A stretch of 64,000 nt of DNA from Parus major (GCF_001522545.3 NC_031769.1:74555356-74619355), one strand, 5' to 3'. Counted from the first letter of the stretch, positions 36,902-49,917 are shown. Numbers and translations are program-made. Notes: a model not told the origin generated them from the sequence alone.

Positions 36902-37182
36902 TCAGGTGTTTTTCCAAGTATTACTTTTGTGTAATTTTTATTTTTCCTCCTTGCTTTTTTTTATGAACTGCTGGGCTTTTGTTTGGTTAGGTTTTTTAAA
37001 TACCCAAATGGCATGCTAATTTTCAGGAAGACTGAAATCTGATGTTGTAATACTGAAACCCCTTTAGCAAGTGTGTTCACCTTCCAGCATGCTGATGCCT
37101 CTTGCTGCTGCCTAAAACAGATTAAAATGGACTCCCAATTTTGAACTTCTGCTATGTTTGTCAATCATTCATTCATTGCAGA
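36902..37182. other. Unique non-coding DNA
   Basis: No feature recognised between the LTR and the second copy of the 140-bp repeat. Confidence 0.6.
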
Positions 37183-37320
37183 TTTTGGAAGGCATATCTC
37201 TAATTACTTTTAAGTGACATAAGTAGAAGTAAAAAGGACTTCTTAGAGACAATTTTACTTTAAGATAAAATACAAGTAAGTAACTAGTGTATAGAAGGTT
37301 TTTGTACTCTTGAAGTATAA
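37183..37320 (+). repeat. About 140-bp dispersed repeat, copy 2
   Basis: Matches 34488-34627 at roughly 80% by eye over its whole length, with small indels. I recognise no TE family. Confidence 0.85.
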
Positions 37321-37789
37321 TGTCTTGAATTATTTTTGCATTTATCACAAATAAATAATTAAAACAAGAAAACCTAAATTCTTGTTAAAGTATTTCAGAC
37401 TTTTTAAAATTATGTAATAATTGAAGACTGTACAAGAACTGTCAGTGGTGATACAGGAGGAGTAGGACTCTCTAATAGCTTGAAATAAGCTGTGAGGGAA
37501 GAAAAGGAGAAACAGTTACAAAGATGTGAGAGAAATGCATAAGAAGAGACAACAGCAGGAGGGCAGAGTAAATCAGAACAAAAACAGAAGCACATTTTTT
37601 ACCACCTTATAAAAAATTAACTACATCAGAATTTTCTAATATTTTTGCAGAACTGCTAGAACCTGATTTTTTCATCTGTCAAGTGTGTCAGTGGTTTTGT
37701 TTGTTCCTTGAATATATAATGTCATGGTAGTACATTTAAAACATGATGCTAATTATGCTCATAATTGTACCATAACTGCACTTATGCAA
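37321..37789. other. AT-rich unique non-coding DNA
   Basis: No feature recognised. Confidence 0.6.
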
Positions 37790-38022
37790 TTTATTGATCG
37801 CTTCACATAAGCTAATTTTGGACAAAATTAACCAATATGCAGAATTGTAAGTCAAACCTTCTCCCTCTTTTTACTAAGCATAGAGACAAAAAAATATGAC
37901 TGAGGTAATAGGTACATTTTTTAAAAATTATTAAATATTTAAATTTTCCTTTCCACGTATATTTTAAAATATTCTGAACAATAGATAGCTATATATGAAG
38001 GATTGTACACCATGCAACAGTT
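37790..38022 (+). repeat. About 230-bp local duplication, copy 1
   Basis: From TTTATTGATCGCTTC to CCATGCAACAGTT this matches 38619-38844 in the same orientation at very roughly 85% by eye. Shared runs include TTTTGGACAAAAT, CTCTTTTTACT, AACAATAGATAGCT and GATTGTACACCATGCAACAG. Copy 1 has about 8 extra bases near 37829. Confidence 0.92.
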
Positions 38023-38618
38023 ACACACTTAGTCATTATTTAGGTAAAATGCAAAAAAAAAGGAAAATGAGAAATCACCCTTGCTCTGACTGATAAGAAG
38101 AGCAAGACAGTTGGTATGAGAACTTAAAAGCTTTTACTACAATGTATGGAATTTTCTTTATTTCTGGAAAATATGTAAATTCTGATGACTAGCTAGATCA
38201 TGCATTTCAGTGCTGACCTGCGTCTTGCTTTACCTAGAGTATTCATGTTTTTTCTTTTCATATTTGGGAAGCAGGTGTTGAAGTGAAATAATGCACTTTT
38301 GGCATCAAGTTTCCAGTAAGTAAACTTACTGCAGTGTCTAATGCCACATATGGGAACACAGATGTCTAATTTTAAACAAATTACAGCACAAGCCCAATGT
38401 TAATCATGCTAAAATTAAAATTTAGGTGCATTGGTGAATTTTTATTCCCTACATTTTGTCACTCGAAGAAATGGCTGTACTGTGAGTTTTTAGCATCAAA
38501 GAAACTGGGAAGCCAGACGAACATCTTTACCAGTGAGACTGGCCATAAATACAGACTTGAAATGTTCTGTTTGTTTGGAATCATACTCCCAGGAGGTTTT
38601 GCTTTTTTTCAAAATGTA
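38023..38618. other. Spacer between the two copies of the 230-bp duplication
   Basis: Nearly 600 bases of AT-rich sequence that I do not see repeated elsewhere. No gene recognised. Confidence 0.6.
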
Positions 38619-38844
38619 TTTATTAATCACTTCCCCATAAGCTAGTTTTGGACAAAATGTGCAGAATTGCAAGTCAAATCTTTTCTCTCTTTTTACTGAG
38701 CATAGATGCAAAACAACATGACTAAGGCAGTAGCTGAATTTTTAAAAAATGATTGGACGTTTAAATTTTTCCTTTGCATGTGTTTTAAAATATTCTCAAC
38801 AATAGATAGCTGTATATGAATGATTGTACACCATGCAACAGTTT
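38619..38844 (+). repeat. About 230-bp local duplication, copy 2
   Basis: Second copy of 37790-38022, 829 bp downstream. The duplicated block could be an uncatalogued TE or a local segmental duplication. Only two copies were seen in the window. Confidence 0.92.
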
Positions 38845-39109
38845 TACAGTGCAACACATGTTCTAATATTGAATTCTGCCAGTCTTTTGTCTTCTTCCTT
38901 AGTAACAGTACTCACAATTTCTTTGGTTAGGAAATGAAATTCAAACTGTTTCTACATCTCTACATTCTCAACTAAAACTAAAACTCAGCCCATTACTATG
39001 CAGTGTATGGTACAGCATGGAAGCAATTTTCAAAGAGAGATATAGTTTGTTTTTGACAGCATCTAAAAACTAGTTTCATCAGCAATCTGCTATTTGGAGT
39101 CAGCCTATT
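38845..39109. other. Unique non-coding DNA
   Basis: No feature recognised. Confidence 0.6.
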
Positions 39110-39218
39110 TTTTATATATATCTAATATATAATATTTATTTATATATATGTGTAATATATATTTATATATATACACACACACGTGTGTGTGTGTATATAT
39201 GTATATGTACATATATAT
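39110..39218. repeat. TA/CA/GT compound microsatellite with a palindromic core
   Basis: TA runs flank ACACACACAC directly followed by GTGTGTGTGT. The 36 bases at 39165-39200 form an inverted repeat with 18-bp arms, a centre between 39182 and 39183, and one T/G mispair. Confidence 0.9.
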
Positions 39219-41140
39219 CTTTATTGTAGCTATTGTACTGATGTCTTGGAAGCCTTAATTCTTCAAAAATTCACACTGTTATAATTTCAATGCACAGAAC
39301 TTAGTATTATTGTTTTAATATCTTAGTAAATAACAACTGTTTGCTATGACTGACATCGAACTCTATAAAATTAACCTTCCTATAACTTAATTTATAATAT
39401 TGCATTGCATACTTGATAGTCATTTGGAATATTTAAAATATTTATGAACTCTAGGGATTATTTTTCCTATAAATATTACAAATTTTGTTGTGATTCCATC
39501 CAAACTGGCCTACCTCATTATTTCATGGGATTTTTTAGTCATTGTATATATGTAATAGAAAAAAATTGCCTGTTGTAATTTAATAATTATGTATAGCTTT
39601 GCATGCACATCTGTGTCAGAAGAATAGGATCTTTTTTGTTTATAGAAGGTAAATTGTTAAAGTTTATTTTTAAATAGTCTTTTGCTTCATGGTGATTTTT
39701 AGAAAAGAATGCAGGACAGTTTAGTAGATATTTGGCAATTTTAAAAAAAAATTATAAATCACATTATGGTTAAATATTGTTTTATAAGGAGGAAGAGGAA
39801 TAAAGGAAGGGATTATTTTTGTACAGCTTTGGCTTGAGTGACATACAGATTCACATTAGCCCCAATGTGAAAAAAAAATATTTTGGAATTTTGATAGGCC
39901 ATGATTTAACAGTTGCATAGGGCAATGAATAAGTACCAGCTTCTTCCAAAAGAGTAGCATGTACCATTGATTCCATGCAGTAATTTTTATCATAGAATAT
40001 TTAAATATTTATCTTGGACACACAAATGCTTGTTAATGTACAATACATGTACATAATTTCTAAGTCTCACTTGCAAATTTGTTATGTCTGTTCTACTGGA
40101 TAAATTAAGCAAGTTCTTCAGATGGGAGGTGACTATGCAGTCAAGACTTTATGGTACTATTTGGCCTGTGCTGTTGGCTTTGAGGATGCCAGTGCAGCTG
40201 AGGGAAGACATATATTTTCTGGGAAACAGAATATAATGAATGATTACTTCTTTCTTTCTGAGAGGAAATATGTGGACAGCTCCTATGAAACCATTTGATC
40301 TATGGAAACTTGTAAATTCTGCTCAAGATTCTTCATAATGAAACTTAACACTGCTACAATTATCATCACAGCTCACATTTAGATTTCCATCTCTATCTGC
40401 TCTGGGAATCAAAGATCTTCTAGAAATGGGCTTTTTTTCATATTTCCCCTCTTTCTGGACAGTATAGATAGGACATTGAGGTTGAGGAAAGTGGATATAG
40501 TAACAGGGAGGTCCAGCTATCACATTGAGATGGAGACTGTGCACAGGTTTCAGAGGCAGAAGGGGTCTGTGAAGCTGACCAGTCCCAGACTAACCTTATG
40601 CCCTAGATTTTGGTAACTCATATAGGGTTTTTCTGAATTAAAATCCAGTGAATTAAAATTGAGAAGCTGAAGGTATTAGAGTTTACTTCAGATTAACTCT
40701 CTGTCCATGAACATGCCTGTCGAGTCTGATACAGTTCAGAGGGCCAGCAGTCAGGGTAAATGAAAGCTGCCTTAGTCTGTTCTGCTTGGTATCCTCCACA
40801 GTGGCCCACGTTCATGGCAGGATTGGTGCCTTGCACTAATTTTCTATGTATCTGGCACATTTAGGGAAACACACTCTTCCTTTGGAAAAAAGCTGAGGAT
40901 AAACTAAACAGCTACAGTTTGTCTGCTTCCTTCACACTATCTCACTGAAGAATTTAAATGATTTAAGGGATCAGAGTATACCTACTTTCTATTATGTGAT
41001 AATGATGGTATAGTAATGATGCTATAGAAACCCTAGTGCAAGAATGAGTATTTTTGAAAATAATTTTTAAACTTTTTATTTTTGAAAGGAAAAAAACCCT
41101 ACAAATTCTTTACAATGCTTATTGTCTCACCTAAAAATAC
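39219..41140. other. AT-rich unique non-coding DNA
   Basis: No gene recognised. The part at about 40500-40860 is less AT-rich and could be an old insert, but no family is recognised. Confidence 0.55.

Positions 41141-41175
<35 letters not shown>
41141..41175. repeat. TA microsatellite
   Basis: About 17 TA units with a single G interruption at 41166. Confidence 0.92.
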
Positions 41176-42126
41176 TCTTACATTCCTAAACTTTTGAAAT
41201 CATTGTGCTGTTTCTCAAGTAGTCAGAAACACATGCAAAATTGTTCTTATTGATGTTTTGCTACTGGCCAACTACTTGCAAAGTCTCCACAAGTATGATG
41301 TGCTTTATATGTGCCGTTTCTTTAAGGTATTTAAATTTAAGAGGCTGAAAAAGAGCATCTTTAAATGTAGACACCTTAAAATGAATTGCTGCATTGGTGG
41401 TTACCTAATTACGTAACTGGTTTCTAACTCCTGGAACCATATATACATTAGAGGAGTAGTTCAGGAGGACAATCTCACTTGCATAGATATGTTATTTTTT
41501 TTGGCCTTTGCATCACTGTTTAATTATTGAAGATAAAGGCCTTCAGAAGGCACTCTGAAATGCATTCAGTTTTCAATTTGTTTGAATTTTATCCTTACAG
41601 ACTAAAACATGTAGAAAAAGGAAACCTGTATTGAGCCTTTAGGTGACTTATTTACACTTGAAGTCTCACTAAAAAAACAGTGATCAGCTGGGACATAAAT
41701 TGTTAGTTTGTACCAGTGCATGTTTTATATAATATGTCAAAGATCATTCTGAAGGTCTTGACTCAAAGTTTGAGATTAGCAGGGACACCTTCTTGCTTTA
41801 GTGCACAGCCAACACTGAATGCATAATAAGTTCTGAGTGTTTTTTTTCCCCATTTAAAGCTGTGAACATCACATTCCTAAGCAGCATTTAAAAAATAATT
41901 AGAGCATACATAACCAAATACATTTACAGTCATAGAAGCACATAATCTTTTACTAGTTCTTTTATAGAAATTATCCCAGGAGCAGTGACAACAGAATCAC
42001 TCTTACTGTTTTTTGCTTTAGAAAATGGCAGGGAAAGTACTGTGTCTTGGGTGGCAGAACACAACTAATGTTGGAACATATTCTAGCATGCTTTTAATAA
42101 TAAAAAGTGATGTTGTAGACTAAGGA
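41176..42126. other. AT-rich unique non-coding DNA
   Basis: No feature recognised. Confidence 0.6.
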
Positions 42127-42236
42127 TATAATAATTATTATATAATTATTATAATTATATATTCTAAATATATACTATGTATATATATGCATATATATAT
42201 ATATATACACTATATATATACTATGTATACTATAAT
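42127..42236. repeat. AT-rich compound microsatellite
   Basis: AATTATTATA units followed by TA runs and three copies of an ACTATGTATA/ACTATATATA-like unit. Confidence 0.88.
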
Positions 42237-44639
42237 AAAAAAATTGAATGCATCAGAGGACATTAAGAAGCTATTGATCCATGTTTATTTAAGCTACTTT
42301 TACAAGAAATTACCCTTATGTTTTTAAAATTCGGTATTCCATCTCACAGTGATAGGAATGGAAAATTTTGTACAATAACTTTTAATCTTCCACATTGGAG
42401 AAACAAGTGAGGCTTTTCTAAAGAAGAAAAACCAGCTTTTTCTTAACACTTACTGACAAATGGCCAGAGTGCTTGGTGTGAGGGAGTATTCAGAAAAGTA
42501 CAGCAAGAAGAAATGGAGCCATTGTCCTGGGAGACCCTTCTGTCCCCCTTGTACGTGTAAGAGGTGAATCTTTGTACTTAATCTTTTGCTGATTGCAGAT
42601 TGGTTTTCAGAGCCTTGGCATATGGTGAGTCATTCTCTGTTGGGTGAGCAGTTTCAATGACATTTCAAACTGCATTTGATTGAGCTGGGGCAATCCTTGT
42701 ATATTGCAGGGATTAGCAGCAAATCCAATATTTGAACTTGTGATAGAGTGTTCTGTCCTATCAGTCACCTCCGCAGGAGATGGGAGATTTCTTTGCTTGT
42801 GCATTTTTGCCTTTTTAGAGACTGGGATTTAGCTGGATCTTAACTGGAAGTTAAGACTGAACTTTTTTAAAAAACTTGTTTTGAACCATTGGTTGTGTAA
42901 GGTGGTTGCCTTTGAATTATGCTACAATTCTCAGCTAATTCTCTGCCAATGAATGGTAGCAATACTGGAAGACCTCTGTTTAGTGAATACTGCTCAAAAG
43001 ATTCTACCTCTGTCATAGAAATGGATCACAGAGTAAAAAGATCTCCCACCATAGCAAATATCATGTTCCCTTAGATATAGGGATAAAATATCTATTTTGT
43101 TAAAATCCCTTTGCACAATGGATTCAAATCCAGAATTTTTACCATTTGAATAAGCATCTGAATGTCTGTATAACAGCTTCTGAATGAATTTTAAAATGTC
43201 TTTCTAGAAAGGAAGATTTGAGTCTGTTTTTGTGAGGCAACAAGATTGTGAAGATGAGACAGTTTTAAGACTCACATCTGTTTGCTCCATGCTTTACTAC
43301 CAGTGCAAAAACAGCATCCCTTTTTTTTGTTCATTTGTTTTTGGATTTCTCTTCAAGGAATTTAATTCTTTACAATCACCAAGTAGGTAATCCAAATTAG
43401 CAAATTTTTTTCTCAATTTTTTTTTTTTTAATCATGCTGGATTTTTGGTATAAAAGATCAGTATTAGATTTTTTCATTGAGGTGGTTTAAGTAGAGAGTG
43501 TCTAGGAACTTTTTCTTAATCTCTGAGGAACATCATCAAGGGTTATAATGTTAAGTAGCTTCTAACATGGGACATCACATGAACTCAAGAGAAGCAGAAA
43601 GTATCTGAGGTATCCAGGAAGTTGCAAGGATGATAAAACATGTCAAATGGGTAAACATTAGTAATGCTTGACATTTTGAACTCAGCTATACTGTGTTGGG
43701 GAATTAAAGTAGCACTAGGAGTGGAGGGATAGATTGGAAACAGTTACTAAATAGGCATTTTATGCATCTAATATGTACGTTGAAGTGTAGAAAAATTAAA
43801 TTGTTGAGGCAGACTAAAGAAAGCCGCAGTGCTTTTGTTATCCAAGTTTGTATTTATGCTACATATTCCAGTCTACTCATTCAAGTAATTTAAAACCCTG
43901 ATAAAGCTATAATCACATCCTTACATGTATTTATATTTTTGTCTGAAACACCAAGGGAAATTTTAGCCCTCAGTAGCAGAAGTGGGCTTTATAGTTATGT
44001 AAGACTAGAAATAGCCATGCATGGCACTTTAGAAATACTTCCAGAGAAAGGCATGATTTTTTCATGCAAAATCATTATTGTAATTGGATGTGGCCTGAAT
44101 TTGCAAAGAAAATCATATAAATTCTGAGATGGCTGACAAATGGTGTGCACTGTCAAGATTAAGTGCGCAGGATGGCAAGAAGGTGTATATTGACCAAAGA
44201 TCTCTGTTTTGGCATGCTAAGGTGATATTATGCTTGGAGCATAACCTTTATGTTAAAGCAGTTGCAGTCACAGCAGTTCATGACCACAAAACACGTGACA
44301 AGCTGGCTATTGTATATTTGGGTTTCTCAGGTCTCATAGAGTAAGCATACGCTTTTTTTTTTGCAATTTTACTTGTAGTAATTTTCTGCAAAGTATTTTC
44401 TGGACTAGTTTGTTGGTTTTCTTCAAAATGTGCAAGAGTGACACTAGACAGGCAGCAAAGAACATTTCAGTTCATAAAATCTTACGTATTAAACAACAGA
44501 AAATATCTTTCCTTTTCCCACAGAAAAGCAAAGAAGGAGTGGTATGTGGGGTTTTTTACTTTAGACTGTTGGTGGCATATTTTCTATTCATGTACTCTCT
44601 GTCTAGCATTAGTATCTGTAAGGCAGACACATGAAAATT
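42237..44639. other. AT-rich unique non-coding DNA
   Basis: No gene recognised. A canonical E-box CACGTG is at 44292-44297. Open frames of 62-74 codons are unremarkable. Confidence 0.55.
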
Positions 44640-45065
44640 GAACAGAATTTTTGTGTGCTGTAAATTTCCTTATTTTTGTGACCTTGCAATATGATGATGC
44701 GGTAGCAGAATTCTTCGATAATAAACACATGTCACTGTGCAGTGGAAATGATGCCTCAGCACTGCAGCAGAATTTAAAATGGGAGCATCCTGTGGTTTCC
44801 ATGGCAACCAGGGAGTGCCAGGCTGTTTGTGTTGTAGAAGGCAGTGGGTAGCATGCACTTCAATACATGCCAGTATTTACTAAGACTGTTAAGGTGACAA
44901 TTTCTGCCTACTGCATTGCAATTTATGCCTAATTTAAAGTTTCGGTCTTTTGCAGTGTCAGCTGCTTTCAACTCCCATTCCCTCTAGTGGAAATGAAGAT
45001 AATTGGCAACGGTTAACAATGTGTCCTAACACCAGCAGCTCTGAGTGCATCCATTACTCTGTGAG
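44640..45065. other. Candidate conserved non-coding element
   Basis: This block is balanced in composition and lacks simple repeats and TE motifs. It carries a perfect X-box (44795-44808) and an AACGGTTAAC motif (45008-45017, Myb/HNF1-like). Short overlapping open frames exist on both strands but none resembles a protein. Conservation cannot be judged from one sequence. Confidence 0.35.
44795..44808. promoter_or_regulatory. RFX-type X-box motif
   Basis: GTTTCCATGGCAAC is a full match to the RFX X-box pattern (GTNNCC, AT spacer, GGNAAC). RFX factors bind such sites in cilia-gene promoters and enhancers. No gene start is visible nearby, so if functional it would be distal. Confidence 0.5.
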
Positions 45066-47552
45066 GATACATGATGCATAAAGGAAAGGCAAAGAAAACT
45101 AGCTGTTCTGCTGAGGCTACAGCAGCTTTCTGTTTTGTTTGTGTTTTGGCTTTTATTTTTTGTTTGCTTTTTTGGGGCTGTGATTTTTGATAGTTTGTTT
45201 TGTGGCGTTTTTTAGAGTGTTACGTAAGTAACTTTTGCCACTTCAGGAAGTAACACAGTTAAAACCTGTACATTTAGCCAAGGTACCCAGAGGTTGTTCT
45301 CTGTAGGAATTTCAGTTTAATGAGATTCAGAAGCATCATAAGAATTCCTTACATGATGAAATGTTCAGCAGATTTGTGTTTAGCTATTAGGAGAACGTGA
45401 AGTTTCCTTTTGTGTAGGGCATGCTTACCTTTGGTGATGAGGAATTTTCATTTTATAATCAAATGAGTTTTCAAAATCCCAGTCTGTTGTACACTTAGCA
45501 GTAAATAATTTGTATTGGCTTAAGAAAGGGATACATAACAAGATATCAGCTACATCACAGTCTGTTCATATATACTTGGAATTAGGGCCCATTGGCTTAA
45601 TGAAAGCAGCTATCGTGTTTGCTTAGATTTATATGATCTGAAAGATTATTGGAGCTATGCCACTGAGCTTGAAAGAGAAACTGTATTTTCTGTGCCTTGA
45701 TGTCTCTTTGTGTAGCTTTGAGTACATGTTTTTTAGAGGAGGGTTGGCTGGTGTCCTTCCTGCTAGCTTGGAATGTGAGCAGAGAAAAACACATCTTCCT
45801 AAGAGTCTGAAAAGATAGCTCTGTAGCTCTCCCTGAAGGGTCTAAAAGGGATGCGGGACTCAGGGTTTTTTCTCGGTTGTTTTCTTACTCAGTTGTCACT
45901 CAGACTTTCACTTGCTAAAATGGGACAAGTCTAGAGCTCCTTTGGTTCTTTAAACCATTTCTCTGTCTTCAGAAAACCATGCTTCAGCTGTTGATATAAA
46001 TATTCTTTAAAATGTATACACATAAAAATCTTAGCAAAGTGATATTTTTTCACTGTTTAATGATCTTCATCAAAATATTTCTCTTTAATTTTGCTAAGTG
46101 GATTAAAATCTTATGTATCCAGTCAGATATTATGAGACATCTGTATTTGGAGGTTTAAAGAGATAAAAAAAATATTTAAGAGGCTGACCTTTACTTGGAC
46201 ATCAGTGGGCTTTAAATCTATCCCCTAGATTCAGTCATTTTGCATTGACTTTAGAGCATCCTTACTTTTCATTGAAGACTATAATATTTTCTTGAGTGAC
46301 ATTTAAATATCTGTCCATCTCTTAAAATTCCTGAAATGTAAATAGACATTATGTCATAGTGAAGTTCTGAGTAGGAAAAGGCAGAAAATAAGTGAGATTG
46401 TGGCAGTGGACAAAGCTGATTTTCATAAAGCTGATTTATTCAGGTAATGTACTCAAAAAAAAGTTACACTTAGAACGGATTTCTTACGGGACAAACAAGG
46501 ATACCCATAATAGCAATTCCTCTGTTTCCATGTGCTTTGAACCAGTCCTGCCTCTATGTCTATGAACTATTTTTTCCACATCTTTAATTTTATTTCAGTA
46601 TCAGTGCACCATAAGCCATTAGAATCAATTAATTGGTTACATATTTTGCTCATTGTTTTTCTGACAGAGTAAGCTGTACTTTTTGTGCCCTTCTAATATC
46701 ATCTATTAAATTAAATGCATTTGTATGAATTGCTTTAGAGCAGGATGGAAAGCTCCATAGGCTTAGATCAGATAAGTTTCTTCCAAATGTCTTGATTCTG
46801 CATGCACATAGTAATGTGAAAACCTTTTGCTTCACTTGGTTTTCCAAATTCCTAGAAACAGAACGTAGACATTTTAAATACAGGTCAAGATTTCACCCCA
46901 TCACATTATGTACATGTTAGTATGTCCTCCTTTTCAGTAATGCACTTAACTGTCAGTTCTTATGCTGAATTTTACAAGTATCAACATTTTATAAATCATT
47001 AAAACAGTTTCATCTATTGTAATATTGATTTATTCTACTCTATTTCTCTGGGGGGAAAAAATATTACTTTTCTCTCCATGCATCTCCATCAAGTGAAAAA
47101 TAACCTCTCTGTTATCTTAAGACACCCTCTAGAATAAAGGTATCTTTATGATAAAACTCAGTATGAGATATTCATTAGTTGTCATTTTAGCAGATATTTT
47201 CAGGAAAGAAAGCAAGCATGAAATTAATATGGGAATTGGACTTCATTGTCTTCATTTTGCTGACACTGAAGCTCAACATCAGCGTAGGAGAACTTTGGTC
47301 ATATGGAGTTGATAGGATTATTCTGTTTTGATTGCCATTCTTGTGCCAAGAAAGAAGCAGAAATTATCTGATGGAGTCAAAATGCAGAAGAATAATTTTG
47401 GCTTGTTCCTAGAAATGTAATAGTAGTGTAATGTGCAGGGTGATGGGGTTTTTGTGAATTTTTTTTTGTTTCTTTGTTTACTTGTTTTGGTTTGATTTTG
47501 CAGGTTTTTTTGTTTGCTTTTTTTTTTTTTTTAAAGTTGTTGAAGCCTATCA
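45066..47552. other. AT-rich unique non-coding DNA with T/G tracts
   Basis: No gene recognised. T/G-rich tracts lie at 45130-45215 and 47440-47535, the latter ending in a poly-T run. Confidence 0.55.
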
Positions 47553-49917
47553 ATGAAAAAAGAAAAAGCTGTTGGTTGTGAGAAGCCATACCTGAATTCT
47601 ATTAAGACTGCACGTCCTGCAAAGCTGACAATGAACCCAAACTCTCTAGGTGTCAGGAAGATGCTGACTATGGCTTCCCTATTCCTTTTATTGGAGGACT
47701 CATTATATTTTATACTAACCGTCCTGTTGGAAATAGCTGCTGCCACTGCTTTTCATTTGGACAACCCAGAAGATCATTTTCTGTTTGCTTATTATTCCAT
47801 TTGTTTATTTTTTTATGCAACTTCATTTATACATGCCTGGTGTTTGTATAAAGCCTAGTAATCAGAATCAGCAGCTTTTCTTGCAAGCTTTTAAGTGACA
47901 TTTTTGTGGTTCACATTGCTGTCGAAGGAAAGAACATGAGAACCAAGAGCTGTTGTGCTGTTATGATATTTCTTGCAAATAAAATGTATTGCTTTTTTTC
48001 TATTAAGAAATAATCACAAATGAATAGAAGATAATTTTGTTCCAAAGTGGGTTTTAGTTAGATTTTAAAATACTTTTTTCCTCTATTGGAATTTGCAGTC
48101 CCTAACTCTAAGTTTTATACTATAGAGCAAAACAGATCATTGTGAAGCACATGTGGTTGCTGATTTCTCACGTCTCCTCTTCTTGTCTTTTCTGTAGCTA
48201 ACTTCTCCCATGGTACATAAGATGTTACTTCTGATGCATTTAGAGGAATCATTAAGAAAAATTGATATTTTTGAACCTGTGTAAAGAGAAAATACTAATC
48301 CTTCTGAATTCTATCACTGTTTGCATTCAGTTTTTTTAACACTGAAAAATCTTCTTTACCTATTTGTATATTTAGTGGATGATCTGCTCATATAATGAGA
48401 ATGTGAGCTTGACTTTTTTTCCTCCATTCTGTTATTCTATGTCTGGAGTAATATATTATTTTTGGAACATCTTTTAGATATCCAATTGGTTCTATTGACT
48501 GTATCATCTTTCAGATACCAAGCTGTCATTTTATGAATTACCTATGATTTGACAAGGAGTAATTTAACATGAATCCTACCAGAGGACGTGGAGAGCTGAG
48601 AGACCTATTGACATTTTCCAGAGACAATATTGTAACTACTAGCAGTGGTAGCGATCTGGGGAGGGCTTATTTTCTTAACAGATTCTTCACTACTTCCCTT
48701 TTCTAAACAAATTGAAAAGAAGTCCAGGAACTCAAGCAAGATAAATTTGTGGATCCTGTGTTGATCCATGTGTGCCTGAACTCTGCTCTGTGCATTTGGA
48801 GATTACTAATTTGTGGTAATCCCTCTAAGATTATATTTAGTATGGCATCTGGTTACAAGGGTGTTTTAGTTGAAAAATTAACAGCTCTAGAAGTTTGGAA
48901 GTTTGGAAGTTATTCCATTACAGCCAAGTATACCTTTTGGCAAGGGTAATGGGAAAATGAAGAAATGAAAATATATTATTTTGATGATTATATGATATGG
49001 AATAATAACAAACTTTTCTTTGTGTCAAAGCTAATTGAAATTTTATCACATTTTGAATTTGGTAAGTTTATTTTGAAAAACTTCTTTTTCAATACAAACA
49101 CATTTTCAGGCGGAATTTTATCATAAGTCCATCCATCACTTGCTTTGCAGTTTTTGCTTTGCAGTTTTCCTCAAATAAATACTGTCATTTTTAATGTGTG
49201 GAGTTGGAAGAAAGAAAAAGAAAAAAAAAAAAAGAAAAGTTACTAGCAAAGCTGTCTTTTATTTGAAAAGTGGTAAGCAGGAACAGTACTTGGTCTGAGA
49301 AGTGAGTGGTGTTGCTGCAGGACAATCTGCCAATTGATTTTTCTCTGATAGCCTTGAACGAGGCAGGTGAGGGGCATCTGGTTGTTGTGATGGGGTCACT
49401 AAAGTTCCTCAGCCTGTTGCTGTTGTTTTGCATTTCTTTGTGCTTGTGGAGATCAGTTGGTCACAAGCAACTTGGTAAAGCTTTCTACAGTTAATACAAT
49501 AACAGTGGTGAATACAAAATCATGCGCTAGATTGTGGTGTTGACCTGCAGAGTTTGGTACACACTATAATACCACTACCTCTTTCTGACACTTAGTCCTT
49601 ATAGATACAGTGTACATGAGCCTAATCCAACAGGGTTTTGGTGTAGAAAGTCTATACACACACTTGAAGCAGGCTTTTGTGCTGTTGAGGATTGCTTTAT
49701 GAGGCAGGATCAGTGTGATGGTAAATATAAGCAAAGGCTAAACTCACCTTTTTTGTTTATTTACTGGAAGCATCAAAGATGTTCATTTATGGGAAGCAGT
49801 TTGCTATAAATTCTGCTGATATGAAGCTCATTTCAGATACATTTGCACCACTAGATTTGAGACACTTCCTAGAAGTGTTTAAACTTAGGGAGTGGCAAAT
49901 ACTTAAAAGATCCTTTG
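47553..49917. other. AT-rich unique non-coding DNA
   Basis: A 101-codon frame (47553-47858, plus) has a hydrophobic C-terminal half (residues about 43-95). It has no recognisable family, no splice or promoter context and a competing antisense frame, so I do not call it a gene. A poly-A/AG run is at 49214-49238. Confidence 0.5.

Noticed and set aside
36346..36907. TCAGGT at 36346-36351 and 36902-36907 as a target duplication of the ERVL LTR
   Set aside because: The left copy lies inside the LTR end (GGTTAAACCTGATCA on the minus strand), so the match is probably coincidental.
41141..42236. TA-rich repeats as a replication origin, centromere or CRISPR-like array
   Set aside because: They are ordinary dinucleotide microsatellites without spacer structure or higher-order units.
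47553..47858. 101-codon plus-strand frame with membrane-like C-terminal half
   Set aside because: Preceded by a poly-T tract, with a competing antisense frame and no resemblance to a known membrane protein; T-rich DNA often encodes Phe/Leu/Ile runs.
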